Assembly: GCA_009792885.1 (NCBI GenBank)
Contig: WMCF01000018.1
Coordinates: 2,060,031-2,124,030, forward strand
Direction: 5' to 3'
Source: Eremophila alpestris peregrina
Taxonomy: Eukaryota > Chordata > Aves > Passeriformes > Alaudidae
Length of the DNA stretch: 64,000 nucleotides
A model generated the notes under the pieces. The model did no database searches, was not told where the DNA came from, and worked only from the letters and a program-made list of their open reading frames with translations. Of the stretch, positions 38,224 through 50,600 are shown one piece after another (position 1 is the stretch's first letter; each line of letters opens with the position of its first letter). The position numbers and the translations under genes are program-made.

Positions 38224-40911
38224 CTTTGTGGAAAGAAAAAGTATATATTTGTTAGACTTTCTCTTAAATGGTGTTTACAGTTAGTTCTGTGCTTTACAGG
38301 TAGTTATGATATCAGGTCTAACTAGGGTTGGTTGTGGGGGCTGAGACAAAAGACTTCCGTGGGAAACTGTTTCATTAATCTCCTAACACAGTTTTTGCAG
38401 GCAGGTTTGTTTTCCTTGGGGAGGAAAAATGAAGATGTAAGGTGTTCAGTGATACTAAAAAAGTTGTTCCTAATGCCCAGACCTATATGCAGGAATGACA
38501 AACACTGGTCTTTATCACCCAACGACTTCTGTGTCCTGGAAGAATCCCCCAAAGCCCCCCTAGAGCAGTTTTATTTCTTGTACACTCATAGAATGATGCA
38601 GAAAGCTACAGAATCTCAGGCTCTAAGTAAAGATCTGGATTTCAACTAAACCACGTGAAAATCCTACATGGAGTTATGATAAAAACAAATACTGTTTTGC
38701 TGACCTTGGGCTTAAGATTTTTTAAGGTGCATTGTGCAAACCTTGCTTTATTAACCTCCTGTTTTCAAATCCTTTTCAACAAGTTCTCAGAATTTCTTTC
38801 TCCTTGCATATTGAGATTGAAGTCTATTTAAAATCTGTATAGCAGGCTCCCAGATTTTCCCTGCATCCCCAAAGGCTGGCAGTCAAATTAGATGAACAAT
38901 GAGACTTCCACCAGAAGCACATGATTGTGCTGTGCTTTCATGTTGAGGATCCTGCAGACACACTCCTTCCTAGCCCAGCAGAATCCTTCCAGTCCAAAGA
39001 AGGTGATTCAGCTTCCTGCTCCTTCCTCACATAGAGGGGACCAATTTCCTGTTGTTTTTCATGGATGCAGATCCCTCTCCTTTTATGGGAGATTCTCCCA
39101 TTCCTTACACAAATTGTCCTACTTTCCTGTTTGTTCCTTACAGTAGCTGCATTAATTTGGAGTGGAGGCCAACAGCACACAGCTGTCAACTCATAAGGCT
39201 CAGCTACATCTCAAGTAATTTAAGATAAGAGTTTCCTATCTACCAGGAGATTTTTAATGGAACTGTATTTCTTTCCAGCAACTTTTTTTTTTTCCTGTGA
39301 AGACCTGCTGTAGTTTTCTTAAAGTTTGCATCTGACAGAGAAAAGGAGTCTTTTCTCAAAAGTACACAGATTCTTATATGTAGTTAGTGCAACACTGGTG
39401 TATGACTGCTTTGAGACCTGCAGCTGCAAACTTTTAATTTGAATTAAAATATCTGGGAGGGAGACTGGTGCATGTGTTTTTCTTGTCTTGATCAACAGCA
39501 AAATACTGCCATTTTAGAAAACTGATTTTTTTAATGAACCCTTTGTAAAAGTGACACAGGTTTAGGGAATGTTCTCACTAATTAAGGACAGTATGTGCAA
39601 GAGAAACTCATGTAAAATACACTCTTGGAGAGTTTACAAATTGAAGCTGGTAATGAAAATCAGGCACGGTCTGATTTTGAAAGAAGCATTTGTTCAGATC
39701 ACAGAATCCAGAGCCAGGAAACCCTGTGTCTCACACCAGCCACTGTGCTGGCCCCTCTTGTGACTTTGGGCAAGTCAATTATTGTATCTTTATATACATC
39801 ACTGTACAGTGCCCACATTGTGTCATTTGACTTTCAGAACTTCCAGTAAAACCAAGATAATACCTGTCAGAGAGAAGCTTTCAGTATTCACTTTTTATTG
39901 TTTTCCAAAGTGCTTCTAAAAAGCAAGATGTATTTGTTAAACACTGCTACCATGTTGATTAGATAAATGTAGTGGACTTGGCATAGCACTTACAGATGAG
40001 TCAGGGACAAACCAGTAAGCAAATATTTAGAGCTAGATAGGGTTACAGTGATAGAGTTTGATATTGCACAGCTCTTCTGTGTCTTTACAGAAGGGTTACA
40101 AAAAAGCTGTTTTGAAAGGAGGTGCCACAAAACTTTTCCAATTGCATCAGCCCCCGGCAGCCTCTGGGGACGCTGCTCTCAGGCACATCCTGAGCGAGGT
40201 GGGAAGGGAGGCACAGCCTCACTGGGGCTATTCATGTGAGAGCTGGAGCAGAACTGACTTCTCAGTAATGAGCTTCATGCTCACGGTAGCGGATAATGAC
40301 AATTTTTCTGAGTGTCTAAAGCTGTTTCATTGGGAGGTCACAGAGAGCAAATCTGCTGATAAATGGAAAGGTGATAAAAATCTATAAGGATGGAAAGATG
40401 TGCCTAATCATCTGTCTGCATGACCCCCATCACTGAGATACTTGGAAGTCTAACAAACCACTAATCACTTGCTAGCAGTCCTGCATGGCCGTGCACAGGG
40501 AGCTGAGGCACTGACACATTGCATACCAGAGCTTCACTGCAGATAACTGACAGATATTTCTGGGAAAGTTCTGCATAACGTTTTTCTCAAGGTCACATAG
40601 AAAATCTCTGAGAAACAGGGAAACAGAAGAACAGACCAGGAAAAAGAGACAAAATTACTCAAATTATGATGAGTTCACTAGATAGGACATCACCTTACAG
40701 CATTTTCAGCTGCTCTAGGCTTTGCATAAACAATTTCTGTGGCCCATAACTACCGAGACATTAACTACTGAGACTTTTGGATTTGGGTAATAGTGCTGAT
40801 CAACCTGACTAAACCTTATTCCTCTTTTTTAAACAGATGATAGCAACGAAGCAGTTCAACAGACTATTTCTCAGCTGAAGAGAGATAAAAAAAGGCAAAA
40901 AAATTACTTAC
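38224..40911 (-). other. NRP1 intron 7
   Basis: This 2.7 kb intron contains the possible MIR-like remnant at 39704-39815. No coding sequence was recognised. Confidence 0.85.
39704..39815 (+). repeat. possible ancient MIR/CORE-SINE remnant in intron 7
   Basis: The segment GAATCCAGAGCCAGGAAACC is followed about 40 bases later by TGTGACTTTGGGCAAGTCAA, which resembles the diagnostic MIR core (TGTGACCTTGGGCAAGT). The spacing and order fit a mutated CORE-SINE of the kind shared by amniotes. The rest is too divergent to place ends. Confidence 0.45.
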
Positions 40912-41067
40912 AACAGGCTTGTTTCCCTCCTTCAGTGTAATCCAGTCCTCTCCATTGGAGCTGACATCTACACGATATGTTTTCAGATAATATTCTTTCT
41001 TTGTTTCTTTTGAGATGGCTCCTTGGGTCCCAATTCCAGAAACAAAGCGGAGAAGGCCCAAGTCTAC
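40912..41067 (-). CDS. NRP1: NRP1 exon 7: middle of F5/8C domain b1
   Basis: The exon is 156 bp and exactly 52 codons in phase 0, with acceptor TGCCACAG and donor GTT|GTAAGT. It covers human residues 328-379. It starts with VDLG and ends with NKPV. S346, T349 and Y353, the residues that coordinate the carboxylate of C-terminal-arginine ligands in human NRP1, are present in the segment SKETKKEYY. Human K352 is Glu here, a charge reversal beside the pocket. The SSNGEDW motif of the discoidin-type fold is intact. Confidence 0.96.
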
Positions 41068-41465
41068 CTGTGGCAGAGAATAATTTGGAATGTGAGGACA
41101 ACCAGTTCAGAGAATAACAACAATGCAGCAGTGGCACCCTCTCTACCTCACCCTGTTTTACAAAAAGAATATGGATTTTATATAAAGCAAACTGCAAAAC
41201 ATTGATGGCAATAACATAGACATAATCTCCTCTTTTGTAAAATGTCATCACAGAAGGTGGGAAAATTTGTCTAATTAGCCAGGAATGTTATTCACACAGC
41301 AGAGAATTCTCTTTCTTCTGTGAAGGAGGAACTAGAGACACCATCAGTGCATTTGGGAACCACCAGACTGCAGAGGAGTTACTAGAGAAATTTTTCAAGG
41401 ACCAGTCTGCTGAACAACCTTACTTAATACTTTCATTAAGCACTTGCATAGATGCTAATGAAATT

Positions 41466-41592
41466 CCCTGAGGACACTAAGCTGCAAGGTGTTGCCAACA
41501 CAGAGGAGATTCATGCAGTGAGAACTGAGTGACTGCAGCAGTAGAAATGGGATGGAATTTACTAGGATAATGTCAAAGTTGTGCACTTAGGG
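41466..41592 (+). mobile_element. degenerate CR1-like fragment in intron 6
   Basis: The order of words GAGGACACTAAGCTGCAAGG, then an ACACAGAGGAG block, then GTGCACTTAGGG matches the CR1 reverse-transcriptase region in which a GACACCAAGCTG word precedes a CTGCACCTGGG word. It is heavily decayed, and its boundaries are approximate. It lies about 400 bp upstream of exon 7 in the gene's direction. Confidence 0.55.
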
Positions 41593-44500
41593 AATGATAT
41601 GATAACAAGGATTCTGCTAAAACCCAGAAGATCATCACTTGCAAATAGAAGAGAAAAATTCCAATGTATATTAGTTGGTCACAAGATAATTACAAATCAC
41701 TGTGTGCTTTTGTTGGGAAAAAGGCAAATTAGTTGCTACTACTGTATCATGTATTTGAGGAAAACAGAAAGAAGCATTAGCACAAGTGCAGTAATTCTGT
41801 CCCAACTGTCAAATGCCATGAACTTCTATCATTAGAAAACAATGTCATTTTGAACTCGTTGGAGAAATGCACATGAATGTGTGTTAGAGGTCATCTCTCT
41901 TCTCTCCCTTTCTCCTTCTCTCATGGGCAAGTGATTCAGGTAAATCTTGCTCTCCCCCATTACTTGTTTTTCATCCAGGTCTTTTCCTTATCTAGTTCAT
42001 CATGTGGCATCAAAGAAGTATCAACATATTTGGGAGAATGAGCTGGGGTGCAGAAATACAGCTACTCAGTTCTGCTGGCGAAAGAAACCCTTATCCCAGT
42101 GCACAAGTCCAGCTGCCAAATAGCTGAAATGGGGCACAAAACTTTCTTACAGTTTGGTTGGTGACCACATTTTTGAAACCTCTGCCATTTCCTTATGGCC
42201 TGTTTTTAGCCATATAAAGAAACATATTAAAATCAAATTCTTCGCCCTCTTTCTCTGCAGCTAGAACCTTCTCTTTGTTTCCTAAAGCAGGTAATTTAAT
42301 TTCAGTATAAAATGACACTATTCACAAAATATTAATCAGCGTAATTTATTCCCCTAACTTCGGTTGCCCAGAGTTTAGTAGGATAATAATGGGTTGAATT
42401 AACCCTTCTCAAGTGAATGGCCCCATGAATGTCCCAGTCTTTTTCACTATTTCCAAAGTACGTGGGATGCAGAATATATGTGTCCTGTGTCCCAAAGGCA
42501 TCGTTTTTCCTGGATGTATGTCATATATCCAAAGGCACTGGAGCAGTTAAATCAACATGCTTTGCATTCTCTCTCAAAAGGCTGAAGGAAGTGCTATTGA
42601 GGACAGAGTGTCTGCTCTCTCAGTGCCCATGTCATATACAAGGCATTTTGGAGTCCTCCAACACAAGAATAGCAGCCTTGTGTGTGACAGATAGAACAGG
42701 CTTTCAGGGCAAAGACCCTGCCCCAGTTTGTGAGGCTCATAAATTCTGTATGTAACATTTTAGCCCTTGTCTGTAGGGGTGAAATACTGCAACATTTTGG
42801 TTTTGTGTGATAAAAAAAAAAAATCAGTCTTAAAAAAAAAATAAAATCCCAGCACCACCTCACAAAAACAATCAAGTGATTTAAAGTAACTGGAGAGTCT
42901 CAGATGTTAGATTGTTGCAATCTGAAAGTTAATGGGGGAATCTGGGCATCATTGCTCTGAGCAATCTCAGCTTAACTTCAAATGCTCTCCAAGCTGTACT
43001 CTGCTGATTGTAAAGTGTGCTGCACTGAGTTATGTCCAATACCACATTCACTTCCAGGCTGAAGTGCACTTGAAAATCTGGAAGTCTGAGGGAGCGCAGA
43101 GCTAAGTTATTTAAATGATCTGCTTCTCTTACAATTTGAAACAGCTCTTCAGTTTTGAAATGATTAGGGTCCCAAGCCTGTACCATTCCAACTGATTTGA
43201 AATTATTCTAGTAGAGGCTTTTTAATATACAGTAAGTACTTCATTGTGAATAAAGTCAAGCAATGGCCTACTACAAGAGTTCTAGATATTTGAAACCAAG
43301 TTAAAATTTAACACTGGTGGCTTAGGGAGATTTCATTATTTGATGCCTGATTTAACAATTGCTACCAATCACTGACCATTCAGGCCTTAGGCTTGTCCTG
43401 TCAAAAAACTTCAAGCCCCCAAATTTTGCTTGGTCCCAAATTCTGGGATTCAATAACGTTCTTAACTCCAGGGCACTGAATATCCTACAGCATCCATCTT
43501 ACTGCCCAGGATTAAGTCCCAAACACAGAATGGATATAGACATGTAGTTTCATGCCTAAAACTTGGCAGAACTCTCTCACTGGGAGAGAGGGAGACTCTG
43601 AGAGTAAGGAAGGAAAGGCAACCTCATTAGCACTCCTGGCCCCAGTAACTGAGAAAGACATTACTGGAGGAAGGAGGGCTCACTTTGTTAGGGAGCACAT
43701 CTCTTCACATAGATGTGCTCTCTCACCAGGTCAGCAAATCTTTATGTGCTCTTGAAAACTGGAACTATGTCAACAGTAGTCCTCTCCTGGAGTGCCTGGA
43801 GTCTGACAGCTCGAGCATTCAGCACAGCTTTAAACCCCTTGCAAAAGCAAGCTGTGACCCCAGACCTGCTGCATGCCAGGGGCTGTTTGCTCACAAGCTG
43901 ATAAAGAAGAGCATTTCTCCATTGGTGTTTTGTGAGAAAGAAGCAGTGCAAACAAAAAAGGTGAGATTAAACAACAGAGAAGCAGAAGAGTCCCTCAGAA
44001 TTTTTAGTACTAAGTCTGTGTCAGGGAAAAGGTCCAGGAGAGAGGTAGGGTTTAAGGAATTTACTTCCCTTTGACAGTTCTTTGCAGTGGCCTCTGGAAG
44101 GGAACTGCTCCTCACCAGGTGCATGCAAACAGAATTGCAACACTGTGCACCCCTCTGTGGTGCCTAAGTATGTTTGCAAATTAAGCTCTAAATGTAGCAA
44201 TCTTCTCTAAGTAAGGTGATAGAAATGAATTATGTAGAAGAATACCCTGGAAACTACATGACACATCTTAATGGGCTGTTAAGCTCCCCCTCATTAATCA
44301 CTTTGTGATGCATTTTGTTTTTGTTCCAATGTTTTTTGAAACTTTGCTTTATATTAATTGCAAAAAGTTGTCCATAAAACACAGATTCTAAATGTCACTG
44401 GGACTGTTCAGGATTGAAATTCAACCACATCAGTTGTTGGTTACAACTGGAACCTGAAGGTACCAAAGTGTAGCTGTGTAAGACACAGCTCTTTTCTATC

Positions 44501-47417
44501 TTTCCCAGAGGAATCAGTGCACAGGGTAATAGCTCTGGAACAGCTCTGTCACCAGATAGGAATTCTTTTGCATCTTGAAGGCTTATGTCTATAGACTCCA
44601 CCTCTCTGCATAAGTTCCAGTCAACACATTATGTCCTCTCCAAAGAAGTCTCCAAGTGTTAACATGACCAGAGGTAACCCACTTTTCTCAGATGCAGGCT
44701 ACTTCAGCTATGACTGTAATCTAAGTATTTAATAACCAGCTTTTTGTTTTGGCCTTCTTGGTCCTTTTTGTTTCAAGAACTTGTGTTTCATGTTAGAGTG
44801 ACTGTGAAGAGATGTGGTGTTGAAAAACGGTACTTTTGAAGATGAACATCAAATGCATTTCCCTGCAATTATTTGACATTTAACGTTCTGCACATATGAT
44901 AAACAAACATCTGGTATTTATTTTAGAAAATGCAAGCGATTTTGTAAGTTATTGCAAGCCTTATGGCTGTGATCTGAGATAGGCAGCTGTCTCCAAACCT
45001 GAAATCTTCACATTTTATTTCCATGACCAGAGTTTCAGCTTTGACTAACAGCAGCATGTTTCAAGTTTGGGTTTTTTTTTTTCCAATTTTCACTTCCATT
45101 CAGTTTAAGAAGCATATCTCTCTTGGAAAATGATGCCTAAGGGCCTTATCCAAAAACACAGCCTTTGATAGTTGCCTCTGCTGCAATGTGAAGATCTTTA
45201 TTTGAAAGTGCAAGTCTGGGAGCAGACTTGCCTATAGGAATGGGTCCCTAACTTACAAAAATTGAGGAGCACCTCGAGTGTGTATTTTTTTTTCCAGGAG
45301 AGAAATGTTCATGTTTTTTTTTTTCAAAAAGCCTCACTTGTTCCTATTTCTAAAATCAATTTATTTCCTACAGAAGCATATTGCAAGGCACTAGCTGTTT
45401 CTACATATGAATTACTTCCTCTCTATTTATTCTGCAATATCTCCTAGCATCCAGGAGAAATATTTTTATTGCTGTATTGCTGTCTCAAAAAAAATGCAGG
45501 TGGGTGGCACGTTTTTAAGACAAAAATATGCAAGGGATGGCATATGCATTTTATTTGACACCAGTTAAGGAGAAGGAAAAAAATAACATTTAGCTCTGCA
45601 CAATGCATCACGTAGCAAATCTGAGCAAACTGCTGGATAAAGAACAACATACACAGCTTGGAATTAATATTGCTGCTTCCTGTCCTCATACATAACTAGG
45701 TTGTAGTATGGAAGGCCTTATCTTCAGAATGAAAATCTGCCTTGTTAAATAAAATACAGCCATTGAGGGAGCTGTAGCAAGGGAGCAGTTTTGCCAGCTT
45801 TTAACACTCCTACTGTAGATCTGTTCAACAGCCTGAGAAAATAAAGTACTGAGTGCTGCAGCTTGATTAACAACAGGAAGCTTTTTGTTGTGGGCATCTC
45901 TTGTGGCTTGAAAAGCTGCACAATCCATCACTTGACACAACATACCAAAGCAAATATTTTTAGAGAACCGTGTCATTTCCCTAGATAGCATACAGTGCTC
46001 TGAGTCAGATTAACTGTTGTGATGCTTCACTGTTCTGTAAAATACTTAATTAAGCAGTAGTTGATCTATTTTCTTAACACTGCTGTTGATTTGGCCAATC
46101 ATGCTTTCTCATGAGGTATATACAACTATGACTTAATTCCTTCATTTCTTAGATTGTAATGCTAAGCAAAAATGGGACAGGCTCCAGTAGAAATTCTGAA
46201 AACAGTCTAATTAATTTGGTTGGAAAATTACTTCCAAAGTCTTCATTCTTGAAATGAGTAGTCATTACAAGAGCACAACTCCTTGATCAATGACAGGTTG
46301 TAAATATTCATCCTGGATTTAAGTGAAAAGAGTTAAGCCTGTAAACTACCTTAAATCTTTGTGTAAAACTCTCAGTGATACTTGTGGCAGTTCCATAAAG
46401 TGGGGAGAAAATACTGCTCTTACTAAGAACTCTCCTGAGTCACAGAAGTTTTTCCCATTGACCTTGACAGCAACATCCTGAAAGCCCCAGAAAGGAAAGC
46501 AGCTAATCACATGCTCAGCTTATAGTTGTGCCTAACAACTGTCCCCAGTCAGCATGTTTTACTAAACTGATGCTTATGTGACTTGGCAAAAATGGGGAAG
46601 CATGGAAGAAGAGATGAGCAAACATTCAAGCCAAAGACATAGGAATTCTTGGCAGCAAAAGGGAAATGAACCTTTCTTTAGCAGTTGAAATACATATTCC
46701 TCACATTCTTCACCTTCTGCTCAAATCCCTTTCTGCTGAAGAAAAAAAACCCATAAGTGTAAAGATTCGCCCAACTGAAAACAAGGAATAGAGTCAAAAG
46801 ATGCTATCAAGTTGAGCTACTGATGCTGGGGTCACAGGATTGAGTACAGCAACTTTTCTCAGAAGCAGAGCAGCCAGTTTCTATAGGAGAAAATTTAGGA
46901 TAATGGTGAAAAAGTATGACTGATAAACATAAGAGAACCTCAGTCTTCATTATGAGGCCGGTTCAAGAAGGAAAAGATGCAGAAAGCATAAGAAAAATGA
47001 AATCCAGAAACATAAAGGAAAGAAGAAAAGACAAGAAAAGAATAAAAGAAAAAGCTTCTGTGTCTCTGACAGAGAAAAGATAATGCTTGTGTGGGCTGTG
47101 TTGCATCTGGATTCATGGCACATTCTCCCACTCTTATGTTAATTTTTTTTTGCATAAATCAGAAGCAACTAATTAAAAAAGAAATATTTAATTCTGACAT
47201 GTTCTTTGAACTGGTGTTCCATCTGGTTCTGTTTGAATAGTAAAATCTGCTGTAGTCATAAAAATTGGCAAGCAGCACTCTGGTAAAGAGAAACAAAAGA
47301 GACTCAGTACAGCAGGTTAATACACTAGCATTTTAACTGGAGACATTGCCAGAATCCAGCAAACCAAATCGCTCCAGTATGGGAGCTATAAAGATCAGAT
47401 GTGAAGGAGAAATGCTG

Positions 47418-47632
47418 CGGGGGGCCGGGAGGGGCAGTGCCACCGGCACAGGAGCCCTGTGTGACACTCACAGGGGTGTGAGTCCCTGCAGGAGCTCACG
47501 GGCAGGGCAGGGCAGGGCTGCTCCGGGGCTGGAATCGCCCAGGGCACACGCAGGGACAGGAACCGTCCCCCTGCCGCTCATTTGCAAGCTCCATCTCACG
47601 CATTCATGCGGGGCTTTGATGCGACGCCATCG
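47418..47632. promoter_or_regulatory. isolated CpG-rich patch in intron 6
   Basis: I count 14 CpGs in about 215 bp, in a gene otherwise nearly free of CpG. It includes G-runs at 47419-47434 and a GGCAG repeat at 47500-47518. It could be an intragenic CpG island, an alternative promoter or enhancer, or a GC-biased insertion. There is no TATA box or defined start site. Confidence 0.35.
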
Positions 47633-50600
47633 TTATTCAGAAGACTCAGAAAATACCTTTTTCCTAATTTATTTTTCTTACTTGAACACTATTTAAAACC
47701 TGAACACCAAGATACAATAAACTCTGATAACAAAGGGAGGAAAATGTAATCGTATTGGGTTTTCTATAGACTCTGGGATCTAAGCAATCAGCATCTTATG
47801 CCATTCAAATCCTCTCTGTAGCAATGGAGAGAAAGGCTGATTAACTCCCAGTGCTTTAGAAAAAGATTGTTTTACATCTTGCAGGAACATATCTTGCTGT
47901 GAAATATTACTTCTTTAAAATGAAAACCTTTGCTTCAGCACTACATTAACTTGCAAATGGATAACCTAAGACATGTACAATGACTTGGTCAAAAAAAAAG
48001 GAGGAATGTGAATGGCCCCTTTCTCCAGCTAAGATACTTAGGAACCCTTGCTGAGCAATAAATGAGTCAGGAACGTAATACTTTTAATTAACGTTTTCTG
48101 AATACTTATTTGTAATTTACATTTAATTTTAAACCCTAGCTTAATCCTCTGATCTGGAATGAAGACAACTATTTAGTGCAGTTTGAATGTGACCTTCCCT
48201 GGTTTGTGTTAGAAACTATAGAAAAGGGAAACTCTATAGCAATACTTGCAGAACCGCTCTTTTGTGAGAGAAGGACATAATTGTAGGACTTTCTTTCCCC
48301 CTAAGTGTACTGAGCAACTAATGCACAAATGGGAAACAAGCAATGCAAAGCTTCTCTCTGACTTCTTCACATGCGAATAACCAGACTTTGGGTGGAAAAC
48401 ACAGAATTTTGCCTATTAAGTTCTTTTGGGTTTTTTCGTGCCAGCTGCTGTCCTATCAAAATCAGGCAGAAGGGCTTGAGTTATGATTGTGGTATTTTGA
48501 GTATAATACAATACTACATGTGTAAACACACAGTAATAACTTCTCCTTCCTGTTTCACAGCATACCTATGCTAATAGTAGGAAGCTGCCAAGCAAGGGAT
48601 GATAGACTGTGCAAAATGAAACCTCTCCTGTCTCAGACAGCACACCTTGATGGCACAGATAGATCTGAATGTGCAATCACTGTGTTCAGTGTCAGTTCCA
48701 TTGAAATAACTGAAATTTACTACACTCAGATATTTTTGAGAGTTCAGGCTTCAGATTTTCTATAAAAAATCACAGCAAAATGAGGAAAAAGTGCCAGTGT
48801 CTGTGATATAGTACTTTTTAAGCCTAATTTCACTGGAATAGGCGTACAACCTGTGTCACATGGAATATCTTTTGATCAGCTTTCTTATCTTGGAAAATCG
48901 GCACAGTCTCTTTAAATCAGTCATTCATCCACAGGAGTCTGCATTCATTTATTCTCTGTTAAATGGAACTGTCAGTTTTGTTGCACCAAAATTCGATTTT
49001 CTATTTCGTACACATTGTATATGATGATTTTAATTTACTGCTGGGTCACCAAGCAAGCCACTTCTTTTTTAAAATATGAGTTTTTGCTGCCTTCTAGAAA
49101 AATGTCAGGTAGCACCAGTTAGACAGTGGTGAGGGTGCTGTAAATGTATGGTGGAAAATGAGAGACAGACTGCACATGCAAAGATTATTTCACTTTTTTT
49201 GCTATGTCCCTCACAGCTCTGAGGAAATGAACCCATGTAGATGAAATACTTCTGAGGCTGTGATTTGGAAGACCCACTGCTGAGAATGATGCTCTTTTCC
49301 TGTGCTGGAGGAGGAAGTGGGACAGCAGAATGGATGGCACAGGTCACTGACTACCAAGACAATTTCCCCTAAGTGCTGAAGCAAACCAGGGAGACTGACT
49401 GCCCCAGCTCTGTCCTTCCCTCAGCAAAGCATGCTCAAATTTCAGGCAGGAGCATTTTATTTCAGGGTTTCTTTGGCCAAATAATGGTGCCTGGTTTTTG
49501 TACTCCCACTCTACCTATCTAAAAGTTACTCTATCTGCAGTTATGTAAAGAGAAAAGCTATTGATTTTTAAGTGCTGTGGCTTTTGAAAGTAAACACAAG
49601 ATGTATTTTCTTAGCTAAGCATGTCCTGAAAGGGGGGCACTCTACTATGGACAGGTAATTTTTAAGGCCTGATAAGAACACTTAAAAACTATTCTGTGCT
49701 ATGTTAAACCTTCAGTCCATAGCCTGAAGTTAATAGGATTTGCATTGGAGAAGAACCTGCTCCTGTGTCTGTTACAGCTGAAAGCCACTTTAGTCTTTAG
49801 TACAATAATCTGTAACCTAAACACAACCAGTTAAAATATACCCTGGTTTGTCACATGATAGGACAGATTGATCCTTTCATCATCTTCAAGAGGATCAACA
49901 CCAGAAATGAGCTTAGCCTGAAGTGTTCAATACAGAATGCTGCAATGAAGAGAAAGACCAGACTACACAGGTACAGCTGGTTGGTGAAGTTATGTGTAAA
50001 CAGTTCTTCCCTGGTGAGAGGCCAGTTGTGCCTGGAAACAGAGGCACCGAATCTCAGCTTAATGTTTGGTCAACTGTATTTTCTCTGCTGGCAGCTTTTG
50101 TTTACCAGTCAGCTTTGGAGGTTACTCTGGTGCCTTTTTAAAGACTTTTCTTGAAACCTTAAATGAAAACATTAGAGGCAAAGACAAAATGAAATTAAGT
50201 GTTTCCTTTTTGAACAATACTTTTTTTCTCTTTCCTGAGGAGGGAAGAAGACAAATTGCTTTCTGAAGGGCAGATATTTACCACTTGGAAGAAATCTCAT
50301 TTATCCTTCCACTCTGCCTATTTTGCTACTGCTGTGAAAATGTCACCTAATGGGCAGAACGGAATTGAACTGGGACAGAAAAGCAGGATGACACAAGGAC
50401 AGGGGACCTAAATAATAGCTCAGCAACAGAAAATCTGGAGCATGGATGCTGGGATGGGGAAGGGCCCATAGGACTCATGAACTCTACAGCTTCATACTAC
50501 TGTGCAGGTGTGGAAAGAGTGAATAAAAATGCATAATCATCTCTGCAAAGCACTCAGCTCACACCTCTCATCTCCAGCCCAGGCTCTGCCCCGTGAGAAC

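Noticed and set aside
38430..38640. Possible minus-strand CR1 trace around AAAGTTGTTCCTAATGCC and the CATAGAATGATG word
   Set aside because: Only short scattered words agree with CR1; no continuous order could be followed.
43685..44074. 129-codon plus-strand frame in intron 6
   Set aside because: Overlapped by several other frames in both directions, with no family resemblance.
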